Positions 23,937-35,632 of a stretch of DNA of 64,000 nt are shown piece after piece. Position 1 is the stretch's first letter. Every line of letters begins with the position of its first letter. Under the pieces are notes generated by a model, which saw only the letters and a list, made by a program, of their open reading frames with translations, searched no databases and was not told where the DNA came from. The position numbers and the translations under genes are program-made. This stretch comes from Hypomyces perniciosus (Eukaryota > Ascomycota > Sordariomycetes > Hypocreales > Hypocreaceae), in assembly GCA_008477525.1 (NCBI GenBank), contig SPDT01000007.1:5456001-5520000 (forward strand), read 5' to 3'.

Positions 23937-26900
23937 ATGAGTTTCGCCCAAGAAGTTGAGTACTGTCCAGTTCGGACTAATTTAGATTTGTCGAACGTAC
24001 AGTTCTCTAGTTTCTCCAATGTTCAGTCCTTACAGCCCTCCGACACCGAGGACGAGCCCGCAGTAGCGGAGCAAGGTGACTACTTCCGCCCTCCATTGAA
24101 CCACCAATTCTACCATGCTGACCACTGAACTAGGTGGAGAGGTGCAGGGTGATGCCGCCGTAACGGAAGAGCAGCCAGAGCCCGCGGCTGCGTCCAAGAA
24201 CAAGAAGAAAAAGAAGAAGAAGAACAAGAAAAGCGAAAGCAATTCCGCATCGGCAGAATCCATTGAGGAGGTCAAGGCTGAGGAGCCCAAGACCGAGGAG
24301 CTCAAGGTCGAGGAGGTGGTGGAGGATAAGACTGTCACACCTCCCCCAGAGGAGTCTAATCCAGCTGCCGAGGGTAAGAACAAGAAAAAGAAGAAGAAGA
24401 AGAAGAGCGGCAAGGCCTCTGATGCCGACGCCGCTGCCGACGTCACACCAGAGCCAGTTCAGCAGCTGCCGTCCCCACCTTCAACTGACGAAGGTAGATC
24501 TGAGGATGGTGATGCTATTTCTGAAACCCCCATCACTGAGGAGAAACCCGAAGTGGTAGCACCAGAAACCGAGTCAACACCTGAGCCCAAGGAGGATGAC
24601 AAGGTCACTGCTTCAGAGACAGAAGTTGTCGCCGAAGCTGAGTCTACACCAGCTGATGCTCCTGAGGCGACAAGCGAACCTGCAGATGATGCCAAACTGG
24701 CCGAAGCAGAGCAAAAGGCAGTCGAGGAATCTCCCAAGGCTGTTGAGGAGCCCGCCGAGGCAGCTCCATCTATCGAAGAGACCAAGACAGAGGAGCCTGC
24801 AGTAGACGCGAAGCCGACAGACGAGAAGCCGGCTGAGGCTGCCACCACCGAAGATACCCAAGCGCCGGTCACCACCGAGGCATTACCGGAGAGCACAGAG
24901 AAGGAGGAGTCCGCAGCAATTCCTGCGGAGACCAACGAGGAAGCCCCAGTCGCCGAGACAGAGGATGAGAAACCGTCTGCTGTCCTGACCGAAGAGAAGC
25001 CTCAAGAGTCTGCAGAGGAGAAGCTTACAGAGGAGGTCAAGACTGAAGCCAAGGAGGAATCTACTGAACAGCCACCGGCAGTAGAGGATGTCAAGACCGA
25101 GATAGAGGAGAAGCTTACAGAGGAGGTCAAGACTGAAGTCAAGGAGGAATCTACTGAACAGCCACCGGCAGTAGAGGATATCAAGACCGAGACAGAGGAG
25201 AAGCTTACAGAGGAGGTCAAGACTGAAGCCAAGGAGGAATCTACTGAACAGCCACCGGCAGTAGAGGATATCAAGACCGAGACAGAAGAGAAGCTTACAG
25301 AGGAGGTCAAGACTGAAGTCAAGGAGGAATCTACTGAACAGCCACCGGCAGTAGAGGATGTCAAGACCGAGACAGAGGAGAAGCTTACAGAGGAGGTTAA
25401 GACCGAAGTCAAGGAGGAATCTACTGAACAGCCACCGGCAGTAGAGGATATCAAGACCGAGACAGAGGAGAAGCTTACAGAGGAGGTCAAGACTGAAGCC
25501 AAGGAGGAATCTACTGAACAGCCACCGGCAGTAGAGGATATCAAGACCGAGACAGAGGAGAAGCTTACAGAGGAGGTCAAGACTGAAGTCAAGGAGGAAT
25601 CTACTGAACAGCCACCGGCAGTAGAGGATGTCAAGACCGAGACAGAGGAGAAGCTTACAGAGGAGGTTAAGACCGAAGTCAAGGAGGAGTCTGCCGAACA
25701 GACACCAGCAGCAGAGGAGAAGCCCGCAGCTCCAGAAGAGAAGCTGGCTGAGTCCGAATCAAAAGAAGAGCCAGCTGCCGAGCCCGCCACTGAGACTGCC
25801 ACCGAGGAGCCTGTAACTGAACCCGCTACAGAGGCTGCCAAGGAGCCTGTCGCCGAGACCGTCACTGAGGAGCCCGTCAAGGAGATTGCTGAGGAGGTTG
25901 CTCCCCAGCCTACCGCCGAGTCTGCTGTCGAGTCTGTAGTTGAGACAAAGGAACCTGCCGCTGAGGAACCAGCTGCCAAAGAGCCTATCGCCGAGACCGT
26001 CACTGAGGAGCCCGTCAAGGAGATTGCTGAGGAGGTTGCTCCCCAGCCTGTCACCGAGTCTGCTGTCGAGTCTGTAGTTGAGACAAAGGAACCTGCCACC
26101 GAGGAACCAGCTGCCAAGGAGCCTGCCACCGAGATTGCTACTGAGGAGTCCGTCACGGAGGCTACCAAAGAGATTGCTCCCCAGTCTACCGTCGAGACTG
26201 TAGTTGAGCCTGCCACCGAGACCGCCACCGAGGAGCCTGTCAAGGAGGTTGCCAAGGAGGTTGCTCCTCAGCCTGTCGTCGAGACCGCCACTGAGGAGCC
26301 TGTCAAAGAGGTTGCTGAAGCTGCTCCCCAGCCTGTCGCCGAGTCTGCTGTCGAGTCTGTAGTTGAGACAAAGGAACCTGCTACCGAGGAACTAGCTGCC
26401 AAAGAGCCTGCCACCGAGATTGCGACTGAGGAGCCTGTCAAGGAAGCTACTGAGGAGGTTGCTCCTCAGCCTGCCGCCGAGTCTGCTTCCGAGACAAAGG
26501 AACCTGCCACCGAAACCGCTATTGAGGAGCCCGTCAAGGAGGTTGCTGAGGAGGTTGCTCCTCAGCCAGCTGCTGAGCCAATTGCTGAGCCTGCTGCGGA
26601 AACTGCGCCTGTGGCTGCTAAGGAGTCAGTCGCTGAGGAGACTACTGCCGAGCCAGTTGCGGAGCCAGTCGCTGAGACCAAGGAGTCTGCTACTGAGGAG
26701 CCCGATGCCCAGCATACTCCTGAAGCTGCTACGGAGTCCGTCACCGAGGAACCTGCCGCCGAGCCTGTTGTCGAGCCCGTCATTGCAACTGCCACCGTCG
26801 ATGACAAGGTTGAGGTTTCCGCAAAGACCGAGGCTGAGGAAGTCAAAGTCGAGGAATCGCCTGCGGAGCTAGAGGCTGAGCCAGTTGCTGAACCAGAGAC

Positions 26901-29900
26901 CAAGGTCGAGGCAACCAAGGAGGAAACCCCTGTGGCTGCTCCAGAGGAAAAGGAGGTCGAGGTCACTGAGGAGGCTGCCAAGGACGTCGTGACTGAAACT
27001 CCCCAGCCTGTGGCTGAGGTCGAGGAGGCTCCTAAGGAGGCTCCCAAGGACACAGAAGTCGTTGCACCTGCCGAGACGGCTACAGTTGCCGAGGTCGTCA
27101 AGGAGGAGCCGGCTCAGGAGAAGGTCACAGCTCCAGAGATTGAAGTTGCTGCTGAACCTGAGAAGGAGGCTGAGGTTGTCCCAGAGCCAGAAGCCGACAA
27201 GGCCGAAGCAACAACCAAGGAGCCAGAGACAGTTGCAGTGGAGTCTGCGTCGACAGTCGAGGAACCCGTCGCTGAAGAAGTCAAGGTTGAAACCGCTGAA
27301 TCTAAAGAGCCAGTCGAGACCGAGGTTGCTAAGGAGGCGACTCCTGTTGAGACAATTCCTGCTGTCGCGGCTGTTGAGGAAGTTCAGCAACCCGCCGAGA
27401 ACGAGCCTGAGCCGGTCAAGGAAATCACATCGACCGAGGTCAAGAAGACTGCGCCCGTGGAGGATGAGAATGTCGTTGTCGAAAAGACTCTCGAACCTGC
27501 CCCTGAAGAAGCAGCCAAGGAGGAGCATGTGGCTCCTGTTGAGGAGGCCGTAACAGAATCCGAAGTCTCCAAGGACGTGGCTGAGCCAGAGTCTGCTAAG
27601 ACCGAGCCAGAGGCTACAAAGGTCGCTGAAGTTGATGTCGTTGCAGAGGACGCAAAGGTCGTGACTGAGACCGATGCTTCCAAGGACACCCTTGAACTAG
27701 AGGCTGCTAAGGAGGAGCCGGTTGCTGTTCTGGCTGATCCCATCGTTCTTGAGGCTGTGGCCGAGGTTGCCAAGGACGAGCCCGAGTCTGTGGAAATCAA
27801 GCCACAAGTTACTGAAGCTGAGGCTGCTCCTGTTGACTCCGAAGTGAAGGCCGAGGCTGATGCTGAAGCCCTCAAGGATGTTGCCAAGCTGGAACCTGTC
27901 GTTGCTGAGCCAGAGACTGTTCAAGAAGAGACCAAGGCTGTGGAGACTGTTGAATCCGACGTCACTCATGTCGAGCCTGAGCCAACTGAGGAGAAGGAAA
28001 CTCCTAAGGAGGAGTCCGAGGTTTCTGTCGTTCACGCCGCTCACACTGACGTCAACGCTACTGAGGAGCAGGTGAAGATTGAGTCTACCGAAGACAAGCC
28101 CAAGGCAGTGGAAGCTGAGACGGAGCCTGCTCTGTCTGAGATTGATGCCGTCAAGGCTGAGCAGGAGGCTACCGAACAGACTCCCGAAGTCGTTCAGGCT
28201 ACATCTGAAGTTTCAAAGGACGAGCCTGCTCCTGCAGTTGAAGAGGCAGAGAAGAAAGAACCAAAGAACTTGGTTGAGGAGAAGCCTGAGTTAGAAGTCC
28301 TCGATGCCAAGTCGGAGCTGGAGGAGAAGGTGGAGTCTTCGGATGCTACTGAGGAAGTTTCTCAGCCACCCGTTGAACTGGATACTGTCACCCTTGTTGA
28401 GGCTTCTGTTGAGGCTCCTGTTGAGGCTCCTATCCAGGCACTAACTGAGGAAGTCATTGCTGAACCTGTTGCTACTGAGAAGGCGGTAGAACAGGAGCCT
28501 GTCAAGGAAGCTGAGAAGGCACCAGTCACTGAGGAGCTCACCAAGGACGAGGCTCCCTCGGATGTTCCGGCCCCAGAAACCACTGAAGAACCAGCTGCTT
28601 CACATGTCAGTGAGACCGACACTCAACTGACAGAACCGGCAGCTGAAGCGCAGCCCGAGACACTGACCGTTCAAGAGCCGGTGTCAGAGGAGGTGGTCAG
28701 CAAGGCTATTGGGGTTGAGGAGCAGGCTCCAGTTGAGGCCGAAACGAAGCCCGAGGAGTCGCCTGCCCCCGCCCCTGAGGTTGAGGTCGAGACGGTGGTC
28801 GCCCAGGATGCCCCTGTTGTTGAAGCAGTAGAACCCCCGCAGGCTGTCGTCGATGAAGTTGATGCTACACCTGTGGTGTCAGAGGGTGAGAAGGTTGCCG
28901 AGGTTGAGGAAACCCAGGTAACTAAAGAAGAGGAGAGTAAAAATATTGTCGAGTCTATCGCACTCGAGAAGAAGTTGGTAGAGCCGGTTAGGAAAGGTGA
29001 GGAGCAGCATTCATTACATGATACCCTTGTTGATATTTCGGGACGGCTTGGGGACTCCACATCAGGTGAGGAGTCGAAGGACCACGGCGTTTTGGCGTTT
29101 CATTCGGAAGAACCTACGGGAATTCAAGAACGATCCTTGGGAGAGGATAAAACAGAACTCAAAATTGATGGGGTCGAGAAGCTTGAGGTACCGGTTGTTG
29201 AGCGGCCTGTTGATTCTGTTAAGCCTGATGTGGAGGCCGTCTCTGAGTCGCTGCCTTCTCATGAGAAGCAAGACGTTGAAAGTACCCTGGCGTCTATTCT
29301 ACCGAACGAGTCTCAAACCATTGCTCTTGCTGCTACAACTGCTGCAGTTATTACGGCTGCGTCAGGTGCTGCCATTTACAGCCAACATAGCAAGAAGGAT
29401 GGTGACGAGCTTACTGCCACCGAGGTGGATGGCGCATTGACTAAGGATGTGGTGAAGGAGAATGGTTTGCATCGTGATGAAGCTGGGCAAAAGGGCAAGT
29501 CTTTGGAGACGGAACACGTTGAAGAGGTCAAGGCTCTTGAACCTGAGACGACAGACAAGGAAATTAGCCTCACCACCGAGGCTACTACGAAGCCCGTTGA
29601 TGAGCCAGCTTCAACTCGAGAAATCGAGCCGGAAACGACCTCCGAAACCGCCAAGCCCTCGACTGCCGAGACATCCACTGAGACCCCAGAGATCACCACC
29701 AAGGCTGTAGAGGAGGGAGACGTTGCGAAGAACGATTCAGCTGAAGGTGCCCGCGAGACTCCATCAGATGAGCAACCACCCAATGGAGAGACAGCAGCCA
29801 CCAACCAAACGACAACAAAATCGTCAAATTCCGAACAGGCAAGTAGAGAGATCAAGAAATCGGCGCAACCTGTTGAATCGAATGAAGACTTACATGAAGT

Positions 29901-31956
29901 AGCCTCGACCCAATATTTTGGAGGCGTTCACGGTTTGGCTACTGGCGCCATTTGTGTGGCTCCGTGTCCAAATCTTCGGAAAGAAGAAGGCGAACGAAGA
30001 GTAAACGCACTCACTACGTCCGGATTGGGTATTATCATCAATGAGGAGGTGCCCTATGGACTTCTGACAGCTGCCGATGATGAGGCGGCCGCTCAGCCGG
30101 ACGATGATTTCGAGGTGGAGAGTGTAATGAGGGAAAATGTGTGGTCCCGTGGATGGGATCGAAATACTACCCCTTCAGAAGTCGTTACTGCAACCAGCCA
30201 TATACCCCCCTTTCAACCGCTTGCTCTTGATGCCGAACGTCACTGCTCCTCGAAGTCACCTATGCCTGCCAATGCTCCCTTGGAATCTCCCTCAGAAGAT
30301 GAACTTGTTGATGATGCCCCGCCTCCGCTCTCCCTCTCCGTTTTGCTAGATGATGAGTTCAGAGCCCCTACTCCCGCCACTGTGGTTCCTGATACAGAGA
30401 TAATTGACGACCAGAGGGCTCGAAAACTGCGTCGGAAGCAGAGGACAATGGCCCGAGACGCCGAAGACGCAGTTGCTGCTGACGTGGCTATCTACGCCAC
30501 GGCAGAAGCATTGAGCCCTCGCCATGCCAGTCGTTCGCTTACCGGCTTCCACAATGACATGGGTTCGCCCAACCTGGACCACCACCGTATGATGTTGGAT
30601 TCGGAGGAACTTCAGCCTCAAGCCGTCCCCACTACGCCCAAGAGTATTGGTGACATTGAGGAGGATCTTCGCACATCCGTTGCTGACATATTTATAGAGG
30701 ACAGGTATAAGGAGCCCATTTCGTCGAGCAGTGACCCGGATCGAGAAAGACGCCGCAGGCATCATCATTCTTACCAATCTTCCCATCCTAGGAGGAGCCG
30801 TGGTGATGAGGAAAGTAGAGAGCGCAGGTACAGTAGAGAGTACAAGGAGAGCAGGGAGTACAGAGAGAGTAGAGAGAGCAGACGGCGTTCACATGAATCT
30901 CACGGATCTCACCCCCGTCATTCACAGCCTGATAGCCCCGGGTCCAGACCTGTTTCCAGACCCGGTTCGGGGTCCTCAAAATTACTTGGGACTCCGCCTA
31001 GGGCTTCAGGACGACATGATAGCGGATTTGCGGTTGACGTTCCTAGAGACTCCAGGCGGAGCTACAGAGCTCCCGAGGAACAGGAAGTTGATGAAAGACG
31101 CAAAGTGGAACGAACTCCTGAGGAGCAAGAAGCCCACGAACGGCGCCGAGCACAACGGCGCGCCGCCAGGAGGGCAGAGCGTCAGGGGCCCTACGAGCAC
31201 CAAGAGCGCTCCGAACGGCGTTCTGGGCGTGACGTGCGTGACGAGACCCATGAACGGCCTGGGCGCCATGAACAACAACAGCCTGAGCGTCATGAACGAC
31301 CGGAGCGTCAAGAACGACCAGAGCGCCGTGAACGTCAAGAACGTCGCGAGCGCTATGAGCGTCGCTCTGAGCGTGATGTTCCTCAAGAGCTCCCTGAGCG
31401 CCAAGACCCGCCCGCGCCTTCAGAACGCAAGGGCAAGGAAGTTGGATTTGACCTACCTCCGCAGGAGATAGATCGCTCTCACCATCGCTCATCTCGTCAA
31501 CCCTCTGTCAATGCTAGCTACGCTCGAGATGATTTTGCAAAGCAGGCGCATTCTCCTGAACGAGAGCCTCCTCCTCCCCCCATGCGCGAGAAGAAGTTCT
31601 TTGAGATGAAGAATGCGGAAGGCATTGTTCGCTCTTCATCCCCGCCTCCTACAGAGAGAATCATCTATGTTCCGACTCGAGACTCGTCCCTTCAGCAACA
31701 ACGCCCCCGCACGCAAGGCAGAGATGCTCCGCCGAGTCGTGAGCGTGAACGTGATCGTCGGCTATCTGAGGGCAACTTCCCAAGGCCAACCAAGATGCGG
31801 GGAGAAGACTTCTCCAAATCTGGGCCACCGTCTGAGGATGCCGCCCGACGAGCTAGGCACGAACGCAGACGGGCTAGAGAAGCTAAAGAGACCAAGGAGG
31901 AGGAGAAGAAGCCAAGCGGTGGGCTTAAGGGGATGTTTAAGAGATTGTTCAATTGA
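23937..31956 (+). CDS. Giant acidic repeat protein with charge-segregated ends
   Basis: The best model is 23937..24075 plus 24134..31956, giving 2,653 residues. A 58-nt intron (GTGACT..., branch GCTGAC, acceptor CTAG) keeps the frame; the ATG at 24115 lies inside it and is unlikely to be the start. Exon 1 is tentative. In order: two lysine tracts (KNKKKKKKKNKK and similar), a very long Glu/Ala/Val/Pro/Thr-rich acidic region with 30-residue and about 44-residue repeats, an Ala-rich hydrophobic stretch near residue 1775 (IALAATTAAVITAASGAAIY) that could be a membrane segment, a less repetitive conserved-looking block, an Arg/Glu-rich tail with ERHERPERQERPERRER-type repeats, and a final amphipathic GGLKGMFKRLFN. 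Composition resembles fungal proteins labelled involucrin-repeat. No enzyme domain; function unknown. Confidence 0.8.
25021..25740 (+). repeat. 90-bp in-frame tandem repeat, eight units
   Basis: Units start at 25021 and every 90 bases after, with the motif AAGCTTACAGAGGAGGT at each start; the eighth unit degenerates after about 50 bases. Each encodes 30 residues beginning KLTEEVKTE and containing STEQPPAVED. Units 3-4-5 (25201-25470) match units 6-7-8 in their variant bases, indicating a 270-bp higher-order duplication. Confidence 0.95.
25852..26115 (+). repeat. 132-bp in-frame direct repeat
   Basis: The stretch beginning GTCACTGAGGAGCCCGTCAA at 25861 recurs at 25993. It encodes EPVKEIAEEVAPQP followed by ESAVESVVETKEPA. 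Degenerate further copies continue to about 26600 within the same protein. Confidence 0.75.
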
Positions 31957-32602
31957 CTAGTAGTGGAAGGGCGTGGTACATGGTTGGGGCAGCAGGGGGT
32001 GAATAAGGGAGTTCATTTGTTGTCACGACTCAATGTATCATGTGTGTACGGCTCATTGATGCTTTGTCACGATTATTTTCCAGCTGCAATGCTGGCCCAT
32101 GATAGTTATGTCCGATTACGTTTGAATGAAACATTTCGATTCTAGCAGCTAAACTGATAGTCCCAAGGGATGATGGAGTAACCCGCCCTCGTGAATAACC
32201 ATGACATTTCCTCATTATACAAGGTACTGGAATCAACGAAAGCGTCTTGAATTGTCTGGAGAACAATAAAGAGAGGATACTTCTTGATCTTATCTTCTCA
32301 GCCTTGTAAGTGCTGCGTTCCAGAGTAGTCACATGACCATTCCCGTGAGAAGTTGGACTCGGAAGAAAAGCGCGAAGGTACTTCGTACGTACCTAGAAAT
32401 CGGAGCCTCGGCATAATATTGATCCGGCAGAGCCCTAATCCACAGCCCAATTTGAACAACCCCACGAAAAATCCGCTAAAAAAGTTCGGATATCCAACAA
32501 CTCCACGAAATAAACCGGCAAAAAAGGTCCTCAAGGCGCAGGATTCTACCTCTTTGCGTTCTTCACGTTCCACTCAACTCAAAAAAGCACCCTCCAGCAA
32601 AA
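31957..32602. other. Intergenic, 0.65 kb
   Basis: This is the 3' flank of the acidic-protein gene and the RPL22 promoter. TACTTCGTA occurs at 32379-32387. No other gene is seen. Confidence 0.6.
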
Positions 32603-33277
32603 ATGGCTCCTACAGTATGTGCAACTTGACATTTTTCGCTTTGCTGTAGGCGTTCCCTCCCCACCCCCCTCGAGAGAGAGAGAGAGAGGGGAGGGTTCGC
32701 CGGGGAGGAAAAAAGAAATGCAGTAGGCTGATATGTCAATTCTCGTTATAGAAGAAGGCGGGCAAGGCCCAGAAGCAGACCAAGAAGGTATGTAAACAAA
32801 CAAAAAACGTTGACTTGAGGGGAAGAGGGTGTTGGTTAGCTAATTGTTTTTTTTTGGCAGTTCATCATCAACGCTTCGCAGCCTGCGAGCGACAAGATCT
32901 TCGACGTCTCTGCCTTTGAGAAGTTCCTCCAGGACCACATCAAGGTCGACGGCCGCACCAACAACCTCGGCGACGATGTTGTTGTCCAGCAGCAGGGCGA
33001 GGGCAAGATCGAGATCATTGCCCACAACGACCTGTCTGGCCGCTACCTCAAGTACCTGTACGTCCTGGATCCAATTCCAATCAGCAGCCCCCCCCCCCCT
33101 GTGGGAGGGAGAGAGAGAGAGATCAATGGCTAATACCAATGGACCTGCAGGACCAAGAAGTTCCTCAAGAAGCAGCAGCTCCGTGACTGGCTGCGCGTCG
33201 TTTCCACCTCTCGCGGTGTTTACGAGCTCAAGTTCTTCAACGTCGTTAACGATGAGGCTGAGGATGATGACGAGTAA
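32603..33277 (+). CDS. RPL22: 60S ribosomal protein eL22
   Basis: Four exons, 32603..32614, 32752..32787, 32861..33057 and 33151..33277, encode 123 residues. The first exon carries only MAPT and the second only 12 lysine-rich residues ([12 protein letters not shown]), a common ribosomal-protein layout. The rest matches eL22: [48 protein letters not shown] with the third junction inside it, [20 protein letters not shown] and an acidic end. eL22 binds 25S rRNA on the large subunit near the exit tunnel. Introns contain GA runs (about 32671-32690, 33110-33122) and a C run (about 33088-33099). Confidence 0.96.
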
Positions 33278-33548
33278 GCGTCGACATAAAAAACAAAACT
33301 TGTTCATCACCCGGCGCTAGGAGAAATGGCACAATTGGGGGGGAAACCTTCACTTTTGAAGGCATCTCGGATCCTATAGGATTACATAGGGAACGTTGCT
33401 GCCGAATAAAAAGCCAGCCATTTTGAGTGGACCGACGTACTTTCTTTGCTCTCTCTCTCTCTGCTTATGAGTGATGTCTAATGTTCGCTTGTACATGTCC
33501 AAGGTGCCAAAGTCTTATCAGTAAAGGGGTATATATACTACTACATGC

Positions 33549-34712
33549 TCAAGGCAACGCCCTCATAACTCCCTCAAATGCCACCAACGCCATCGCATTC
33601 GCCGGAAACGCCCTCAAAAAACACGGCAAAAAGCCTCTCCAATACCCCCTCCACCCATTCTCTCTATACACGGCGACAGCCGCATCCTTCCACCTCCTAA
33701 ACTGCGGCTGTCCATCGCGCAGCCCTCCACCCAGGGGGTCCGTCATGATGCGCTGCTTCACCAGGTCGCTTGGGTAACTCGTCAACCAGAAGACCTGGGC
33801 GCTGAGGCCGCCAGCCCAGAAATTGATGGCGGGATTGCTGAGGTCTGTACGTTGTCGCAGCGCGCGGGAGAGGATATCGTAGCTTCCCCACCAGAAGAAG
33901 AAGAAGCCGCGGAAGAGAAGCGTTGCGCAGAGGCCATGGTATACGCCTCGAACGCCGTGATGTGTGTAGATCTTGCGAAGGCAGTCCAGAGGACCCGAGT
34001 ACAGGCGCTCAGACTTGTGTGCCGCGTACTGGATCTGCAAACGGGCCTTGATATGCTCCACGGGCGCGGCGATGAAGCTCACGGTAGAGCCAGCCATGAT
34101 GCCCGCAATACCATGACCAAAGGGGGGGAGATGTGACACTGAGGAGGAAGAAGAAGAGGAGGAGGAGGAAGAGGAAGAGGAAGAGGAAGAGGAAGAGGAA
34201 GAGGAAGAAGAAGACCTCCGGCTGAAGCCAAAGCCAGACCCAGACCCAGCGCCAGGCGTCCACGAATCAACATGGAAAACATGCTGGGCTATCAGCCGGC
34301 GATACACATTCAGCGAGCCCAGCATGATCGAGTCCATGAACATCCACCCCACAAGCGGCGGCGTGGCGCCCTTGTACAGGCCTCGAACGCCCTCATTGCT
34401 GACTGTCTGAAGCACACATTGCAGAGGACCGCTGAAGCGGGAGGATTGGGTGGTTTGCAGGCGGACCTTGACGGTGTCAAAGGGGTGGCCGACTGATCAT
34501 AGTTAGCGATAGTACTACTACCAAGGATGAGAAGAATGAGAAGAATGAGATGGGCGTTCAGACGCACCAGATAGCTTTGCGATGCCGCTAAAGACACCGG
34601 CCACAAAGCCTCTGTAGTCGCTCTTTGCAGACGACGCTGGCTTATTGCTGGTCTTGTGAATTGGCTCTGCCGATGCCATTGTCGACGTCGCTGTTGCTGC
34701 TGCTTCAGCCAT
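33549..34712 (-). CDS. Mitochondrial carrier (SLC25) with poly-serine insert
   Basis: Two exons, complement(33549..34492, 34568..34712), with a 75-nt intron (branch GCTAAC), give 362 residues. Three carrier repeats are present, each with the Px[DE]xx[KR] signature: HPFDTVKVRLQ, APVEHIKARLQ and YPSDLVKQRIM. Aromatic and glycine patterns of the matrix helices (GLYKGATPPLVGW, GVYHGLCATLLFRG, GYWRGFLPCFLRAFP) also fit. The protein sits in the inner mitochondrial membrane and exchanges small metabolites. The motifs recall the carnitine/ornithine and Ymc branch, but I cannot fix the substrate. Oddity: between repeats 1 and 2 lies a Gly/Ser-rich stretch with about 25 consecutive serines (residues about 142-166) encoded by a hexanucleotide run at about 34139-34215. 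Confidence 0.9.
34139..34215 (-). repeat. Hexanucleotide (GGAAGA)n run encoding poly-Ser
   Basis: A G/A-only run on the plus strand, read as TCC/TCT serine codons in the carrier gene on the minus strand. Its purity suggests recent slippage. Confidence 0.9.
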
Positions 34713-35632
34713 CACGACGGAACAAGTTTGTCACACAGTGTCACCATCCAATAGATTGATCACGTAAGATGCAATCCAAGAAATCAATAAAAAAAAAGAA
34801 GCCGTTGTCGGACAGTACGGAGCAGCAGTACAGAGTAGTAGTAATAATGGTGGGGTGTGTGCGGGGAGAAAAAGGAAGAAGAAAAAGAGAGACCCCTGGA
34901 AAGGAACGAAGTCAGAAGTACATACATAACATCAAACGTAAGTCGATAGAACATGTGTAAGACGGTACAGTAAGACAGGAACCAGCTAAGGAAATGCCTG
35001 CATAGGTAGATACGGACCAACTAGTATTTGGTCGGCTTTTTTCCTCTTGCGAGAATCTAAAACTCGTAGTAGTAATAATACTCCATAGAATAGATACTCC
35101 ATCCATGCTTCGTAGAATATCTTCAACTCCTGAGCTTCAATTATCGTCCGTGCAATTCAACACGTAGGTAGGTATACTAGCTATCAGCAAATCCCTCTTC
35201 CCAAAGCCAGCAATGCATCCAAGTCAATGCTAGTAGCACGAATTGTCGCTCCGCTCTAGAATCAGATGGTCATGTCATGTCGTCGTCAGGACTGAGAGCA
35301 GAAATACAAAACAAGAACAGTCAAATGTGACAAAATCAGCTCCAGCTCAACATCGAGATATCCTCGGGAGCCAGAACTCTCCATCCGCTCGACTTCAACC
35401 TCCTCTAGCTCCTCAGTTTTCCAAATGCATTAATATTTTATATCCGCGCACGCTGCCTTGCATATCACTTCACCTCCACCTCGACCTCGCAGTCTATCAA
35501 GCGTTGTTCATGCTCTTGAAAGCACCAAACTCCTCTGCCGTCATTTACCGTACTTCTAGCCCATCACATAGCTTGCCCTTCATCAATCAACAAGGGACCT
35601 AGCAAGTCGAGGCCCCGAACAACGGCCAGTCT
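34713..35632. other. Intergenic, 0.92 kb
   Basis: This is the promoter of the carrier gene and the 3' flank of the large scaffold-like gene, both on the minus strand. It is purine-rich at about 34775-34905. Short open frames only; nothing supported. Confidence 0.6.

Noticed and set aside
25021..25740. Regularly spaced repeats considered as a CRISPR array
   Set aside because: Units are contiguous, in frame and coding, with no spacers; the genome is fungal.
25002..26255. 417-codon open frame on the minus strand
   Set aside because: It lies fully antisense to the tandem repeats of the acidic protein; the repeat unit happens to lack stops in that frame, so length carries no weight.
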